DNA of 15,648 nt from an uncultured Veillonella sp. (GTDB taxonomy: Bacteria > Bacillota > Negativicutes > Veillonellales > Veillonellaceae): contig CABSJA010000044.1 of assembly GCA_902477915.1 (NCBI GenBank), forward strand, positions 1 through 15,648, written 5' to 3'. Of this stretch, positions 12,829 through 15,648 are shown piece after piece. Made by a program: the position numbers and the translations under genes. Position 1 is the first letter of the stretch; each line of letters starts with the position of its first letter. The notes under the pieces are model-generated. The model did no database searches and was not told where the DNA came from. It saw only the letters and a program-made list of their open reading frames with translations.

Positions 12829-14118
12829 TTATCTGTCGATGGTTTTACGTCCATGATCGTTGGTGTTCGCATTCTTTGTAGCTTTAGCTGTATGTTTTGT
12901 TGTAGAAGCTTTAGTCACAGGTTTTACTTCTTTACCTTTAGCAGGTTTAGCTTGTTCTGCTTTCACAGGTTTAGCCTTTTCTTGTTTTACCTTTTTAGGT
13001 TTCTCTTGTTTCACTTTCACAGGTTTTTTAGCATTAACTGCTGCACCTGCTGGTTTAACAAAGGCATTATTAAGGTTTGTCGCCACTTGTAATGCTACGT
13101 CAGAGTTTGGCGTAGATACGATAGATTGACCGGCTACTGTTACAGTACCACCACTGTAGGATGCAGAGCCTGGTGTAATTTGGTTGTTATGGTACAACCG
13201 TGCCAATTTGCCAGCCATGTAATACGCCCGTTCTTCCCCTGTATAGCGGCCGCTGCCTGCTGGGCTATAGATATTATCGCCATTGACGTAAACGGCCCCT
13301 TTAGACACATTTACATGATTTCCAGAGTATGTGTACATGCGGGAAATATTATTATTTACCCGATCAGACAACTTAGGATGGTTATTAGGTGCCACTACTT
13401 GTGAAAGTCCTTCACGATAGTGCTCCCCAACCTTGTTGCGTAATACCGCCATAGAACCAGCTGCACCGCCCACATTGTATGGAGATTCGCTTAAAATCTT
13501 GAATCCTAGTTCATCGGCTGCTTTTTCTTGGCTCATTGTAAATACTTGGTTAGACAAGTAGTTGCCCGCTACGTTAGATAATAACGCGGCCCCTTCGCTA
13601 CCACCAGCTGCAATACCTACAGCTGTAGATAGGCCGATTTGCTTTCTAGCGCCATTGATAATATCTTTATGCTCACCATGAGCAATTTCATGGGCCATTA
13701 CATAGGCCAGTTGATCATCATCAAGGGTATCCAAAGCACCTTTATTAACAGACATAACGCGACCAAGCGTTGCAAAGGCATTAAACTCTGTATCAGGGTT
13801 TGCATAGACAACGTAAGAACGTTTTACGCTAGGAGAAGCCTCTAAAGTTTTCAGGATACGTTGTACACGTGCTTGCGCTGCACTATCGTTCAAGTAACCA
13901 GTTTTCTCCTTAGTACGTGCCAAGCTTTCTTGTTGGCCTTGTTCGGAGTTATCCATTTTATTTAATGCAGTAGATACATACGCCATAGCAACAGCGCCAC
14001 CAGCCAATGTTTGTACTGCACTAGATGCAGCATTCACAGGTGCTGTTTGCATAATAGCAGGCGCCATTGTCGCTGCCATAGCTACAGATAACGTAGCTGC
14101 TGTAAGTTTCTTGTTCAT
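12829..14118 (-). CDS. Exported M48-family zinc metalloprotease with lysine-rich C-terminus, 429 aa
   Basis: MNKKLTAATLSVAMAATMAPAIMQTAPVNA is a signal peptide, cleavage likely after residue 30. The peptidase domain (about 60-265) has HEIAHGEH with the zinc-binding HExxH (143-147), the third ligand Glu198 and Asp202 in EKAADELG, and NHPKLSDR (246-253), as in soluble periplasmic M48 proteases of the BepA/YfgC and Oma1-like group. No TPR domain is present. Residues 270-355 form a second, unrecognised domain. Residues 363-418 are dominated by Lys, Ala, Pro and Val in loose repeats (KVKQEKPKKVKQEKAK), a basic tail that could bind the wall or outer membrane polyanions. GAGAGG precedes the ATG. It probably acts in envelope protein quality control; monocistronic. 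Confidence 0.92.
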   Translation of the reverse strand: MNKKLTAATLSVAMAATMAPAIMQTAPVNAASSAVQTLAGGAVAMAYVSTALNKMDNSEQGQQESLARTKEKTGYLNDSAAQARVQRILKTLEASPSVKRSYVVYANPDTEFNAFATLGRVMSVNKGALDTLDDDQLAYVMAHEIAHGEHKDIINGARKQIGLSTAVGIAAGGSEGAALLSNVAGNYLSNQVFTMSQEKAADELGFKILSESPYNVGGAAGSMAVLRNKVGEHYREGLSQVVAPNNHPKLSDRVNNNISRMYTYSGNHVNVSKGAVYVNGDNIYSPAGSGRYTGEERAYYMAGKLARLYHNNQITPGSASYSGGTVTVAGQSIVSTPNSDVALQVATNLNNAFVKPAGAAVNAKKPVKVKQEKPKKVKQEKAKPVKAEQAKPAKGKEVKPVTKASTTKHTAKATKNANTNDHGRKTIDR

Positions 14119-14276
14119 TCTCTCAACCTCTCGAATTGATTAACCATATAGTAATAAAACAAATTATCACACTAGATTTACACACTATGTATATAGTATC
14201 TCTTCATGGTAAATATAGAATGAATAATGGAACAATCATTCATCTGTCATTACTGTCTATTGATTCATCGTTACGA

Positions 14277-14648
14277 TTATTGATCTGATGTTACTGGTTT
14301 AGCTGAAAGTACGACCGCTTCTTTACCATCTTTAGAAACGGCACCACCATGGGTATAGCCAACTACATCAAAGCCCGCCTCGGCACACTGCTCTGCGATG
14401 CTTTCATAATTTTCATTCTTACCACGAGTACAGGTAGAAAGATGAACCGTAGTAACACCTTTTTTCTTGAAAGACTCAATTTTCTTAGCTAGATCGCCAC
14501 CACTATGCGTGAAACCGACCAACTCAATCTCCTCATCAGCATAACGCTCAAAAGAATCTGCTTTATTCATAAATGCTTTTAAACAACCGCCGCAAGAACA
14601 GCGCTGCATTGTATCCTCATTGACGAGAACTGCAATTTTTTTAGACAT
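14277..14648 (-). CDS. CGGC-domain protein, 123 aa
   Basis: AGGAGG lies four bases before the ATG. The protein starts MSKKIAVLVNEDTMQRCSCGGC, with the signature CSCGGC at about residues 17-22, which names the CGGC domain family found in anaerobes. Further conserved-looking blocks are ELVGFTHSGGD (42-52), VTTVHLSTCTRGKN (65-78), containing a fourth Cys, and DVVGYTHGGA (94-103). Such clustered Cys and His suggest a metal-binding or redox protein; the biochemical role of the family is not established to my knowledge. The fold is probably a small alpha/beta flavodoxin-like sheet. It is a single-gene unit, 158 bases upstream of the protease start on the same strand, with no clear shared promoter. 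Confidence 0.88.
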   Translation of the reverse strand: MSKKIAVLVNEDTMQRCSCGGCLKAFMNKADSFERYADEEIELVGFTHSGGDLAKKIESFKKKGVTTVHLSTCTRGKNENYESIAEQCAEAGFDVVGYTHGGAVSKDGKEAVVLSAKPVTSDQ

Positions 14649-14756
14649 AAAACCTCCTATGAAAGTATAGTATAAACCTTAGTATAACATAGCTATAAGG
14701 AAAAGATGTATCCTAAAGCACGTTGATTAATGCCAATTATAGATAGGTAAAGATAA

Positions 14757-14943
14757 GAATTTAGAGTATATAAAACTATTTTAAAATTGAAGCATGATAG
14801 CATATATGCTATCATGGAAGAAAGAAGGATTTGGATGGAGTTTACTAAGAACCCCCCCAAAAACACCGACAAAACAAATAATAAAAGCTAAACAGATAAA
14901 ACAAGAATTTGAGGAGGGATATTATGCCAACAATAAAATTTGA
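14757..14943 (+). pseudogene. Broken HigB/RelE-like toxin remnant
   Basis: In one frame the strand reads EFRVYKTILKLKHDSIYAIM then EERRIWMEFTKNPPK. In the next frame it continues KTPTKQIIKAKQIKQEFEEG, then YYANNKI and a TGA (14941-14943). Joined, this matches the C-terminal half of HigB/Gp49-like toxins (ElR...iY...hgFvKKt.KTP..eI..Ak...eY). The frame change falls exactly at a run of seven C and five A (14852-14863); removing one base restores the frame. A TAA (14754-14756) closes the frame upstream and no start or N-terminal half remains, though traces (GKDKNLE) are seen in another frame. The remnant overlaps the start of the intact antitoxin gene by 20 bases, the normal higBA arrangement. 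Confidence 0.65.
14793..14816. promoter_or_regulatory. Perfect 24-bp palindrome within the higB remnant
   Basis: CATGATAGCATA (14793-14804) is followed by its exact inverse complement (14805-14816), with no spacer. It lies 108 bases before the antitoxin start. It could be a binding site of the HigA-like repressor or a cruciform. Its overlap with formerly coding sequence is unusual for an operator. Confidence 0.5.
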
Positions 14944-15199
14944 TGATTTACTTAAAGAGCAGTTAAAGGATCCAAAATTTAGAGAAGGATATTATGAGGA
15001 ACAAGCTAGATTAGAAAATGCAGTAGCCGTATTAAAAGCAAGAGAGGCTGCAGGACTAACACAACGTGATTTAGCAAAAAAATCTGGTGTTCCACAGTCT
15101 ACAATCGCTCGTATAGAAAAGGGTGCCAATACAAGTTTAAGCACTATGTGTAAAATTGCATTTGCTTTAGATAAACAAGTAAAGATTAGTTTAGTATAA
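14924..15199 (+). CDS. higA: HigA-like XRE-family antitoxin, 91 aa
   Basis: The start at 14924 (MPTIKFDDLLKEQLKDPKFR) is preceded by GAGGAGG (14911-14917); a TTG five codons earlier is rejected. The helix-turn-helix is residues 35-70: VAVLKAREAAGLTQRDLAKK, then SGVPQSTIARIEKG and NTSLSTMCKIAFAL, a textbook XRE/HigA domain. The acidic N-terminal helix (to about residue 30) is the part that contacts HigB in related systems. In an intact operon it would neutralise and co-repress the toxin encoded upstream. Here the toxin gene is broken, so this is probably a solitary antitoxin. It may still regulate through the palindrome at 14793-14816, or guard against homologous toxins. A terminator follows 7 bases after the stop. 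Confidence 0.9.
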   Translation: MPTIKFDDLLKEQLKDPKFREGYYEEQARLENAVAVLKAREAAGLTQRDLAKKSGVPQSTIARIEKGANTSLSTMCKIAFALDKQVKISLV

Positions 15200-15205
15200 A
15201 AAGAA

Positions 15206-15245
15206 CCCCTATCAACTACAATAATGTGGCTTATAGGGGGTTTTA
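15206..15245 (+). terminator. Terminator of the HigA-like gene
   Basis: CCCCTAT (15206-15212) pairs with ATAGGGG (15233-15239) around a 20-base loop, followed by GTTTTATATTT. Confidence 0.65.
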
Positions 15246-15352
15246 TATTTAAAATAGGTTACATAATTTAAAGTACCTCAACTAGTTTACAGATCATTGG
15301 GACGGTATATCTACATAAAGGAATTTATTTACTTTTATTTGGAGTTACTCAA

Positions 15353-15402
15353 CTGCTTTACGGTTCGGTAACATTGGCACGTTGTGCCGCGTTACCGTTT
15401 TG
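15353..15402 (+). repeat. Hairpin at the head of the terminal repeat region
   Basis: CGGTAAC (15366-15372) pairs with GTTACCG (15391-15397), and GGCAC (15376-15380) with GTGCC (15384-15388), followed by TTTTGT. The bases 15353-15371 match, 16 of 19, the CTGCTTCGCAGTTCGGTAA core of the 58-bp repeats further right, so this is a divergent member of the same family. It may also terminate transcription. Confidence 0.6.
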
Positions 15403-15440
15403 TAAGATTTTGACTACCACTAGCCGCGACTTCCTATCAA

Positions 15441-15498
15441 TCCTCACTGTGGATTTCCCTTCTCTGCTTCGCAGTTCGGTAAATCTTACGTTCGGAAG
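15441..15498. repeat. 58-bp direct repeat, copy 1
   Basis: This is identical over 58 bases to 15559-15616, a period of 118 bases. It contains the small hairpin CTGC-TTC-GCAG and the motif TTCGGTAAATCTTACGTTCG. The 60-base intervening segment is unlike the repeat. The stretch from 15246 to the window end otherwise shows no supportable gene. Confidence 0.9.
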
Positions 15499-15558
15499 CA
15501 CTCATATAGCTCCTCTGCGTCGCTTAGCTCTAAGCCCTCTTCGGTTGCCCTACTTGCT

Positions 15559-15616
15559 TCCTCACTGTGGATTTCCCTTCTCTGCTTCGCAGTTCGGTAA
15601 ATCTTACGTTCGGAAG
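15559..15616. repeat. 58-bp direct repeat, copy 2
   Basis: This is the exact second copy of 15441-15498. After it the sequence runs on in similar G+C-richer, non-coding style to the window end, so more copies may lie beyond. Confidence 0.9.
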
Positions 15617-15648
15617 AAAGCGATGCAGTGAATCTGTCGTCGTTTCAC

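Noticed and set aside
12853..13129. Phe- and Cys-rich forward ORFs
   Set aside because: They are the complement of the Lys-rich tail of the M48 protease, where AAA/AAG codons read as Phe/Leu on the other strand.
15353..15616. CRISPR array
   Set aside because: Repeat length of 58 bases, only two exact copies, no short palindromic repeat with unique 30-40-base spacers and no cas genes in the window.
15374..15631. 85-codon forward ORF at the window end
   Set aside because: It runs through the 58-bp repeats, has no ribosome binding site, and the peptide is a translation of repeats.

Overview
The window is bacterial, AT-rich (roughly 38-40 % G+C by eye) and gene-dense, with strong GGAGG-type ribosome binding sites. 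The FixC-FixX-EtfB-EtfA electron-transfer operon, a CGGC-domain protein, a small CxCxxC protein and signal-peptide proteins of a lineage-specific type together point to an anaerobic Negativicutes, most likely Veillonella. That assignment rests on recognition of protein families, not on a search.

Layout. (1) 1-1000: two hairpin terminators, an unrecognised reverse-strand gene, then a forward-strand locus for a 25-residue transmembrane peptide whose ribosome binding site is locked in a GCGA-loop hairpin; it looks like a type I toxin. (2) 1040-4416: three paralogous secreted proteins on the reverse strand (one single, two in tandem). Between them lie a VOC/glyoxalase gene with a decayed gene remnant upstream, a forward-strand CxCxxC protein, and a compact structured intergenic element. 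(3) 4607-5365: a YdfG-like short-chain dehydrogenase. (4) 5475-6006: a non-coding mosaic of duplicated repeats ending in a long inverted-repeat element next to etfA. (5) 6016-9590: the reverse-strand operon fixC-fixX-etfB-etfA with overlapping or near-touching genes, probably an (electron-bifurcating) ETF with its quinone oxidoreductase and ferredoxin-like partner. Divergent from it is an ArsR-type regulator (9980-10450), with a palindrome in the shared intergenic region. (6) 10530-11100: a ParE/RelE-Phd/YefM toxin-antitoxin pair. (7) 11232-12548: a fold-type I aminotransferase with a hairpin in its leader. (8) 12829-14118: an exported M48 metalloprotease with a lysine-rich tail; 14277-14648: a CGGC-domain protein. 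(9) 14757-15199: a HigBA-type locus in which the toxin is a broken remnant (frameshift at a C7A5 tract) and the HigA-like antitoxin is intact. (10) 15200-15648: a terminator, then a non-coding repeat-rich tail with a 58-bp direct repeat that runs toward the window end.

The FixCX-Etf operon is the metabolic core. The accessory flavour comes from the two type II toxin-antitoxin loci, the possible type I toxin, the paralogous secreted proteins and the intergenic repeat families. The most discovery-like items are the small hydrophobic peptide locus, the eroded higB, the repeat mosaic beside etfA and the secreted paralogue family.
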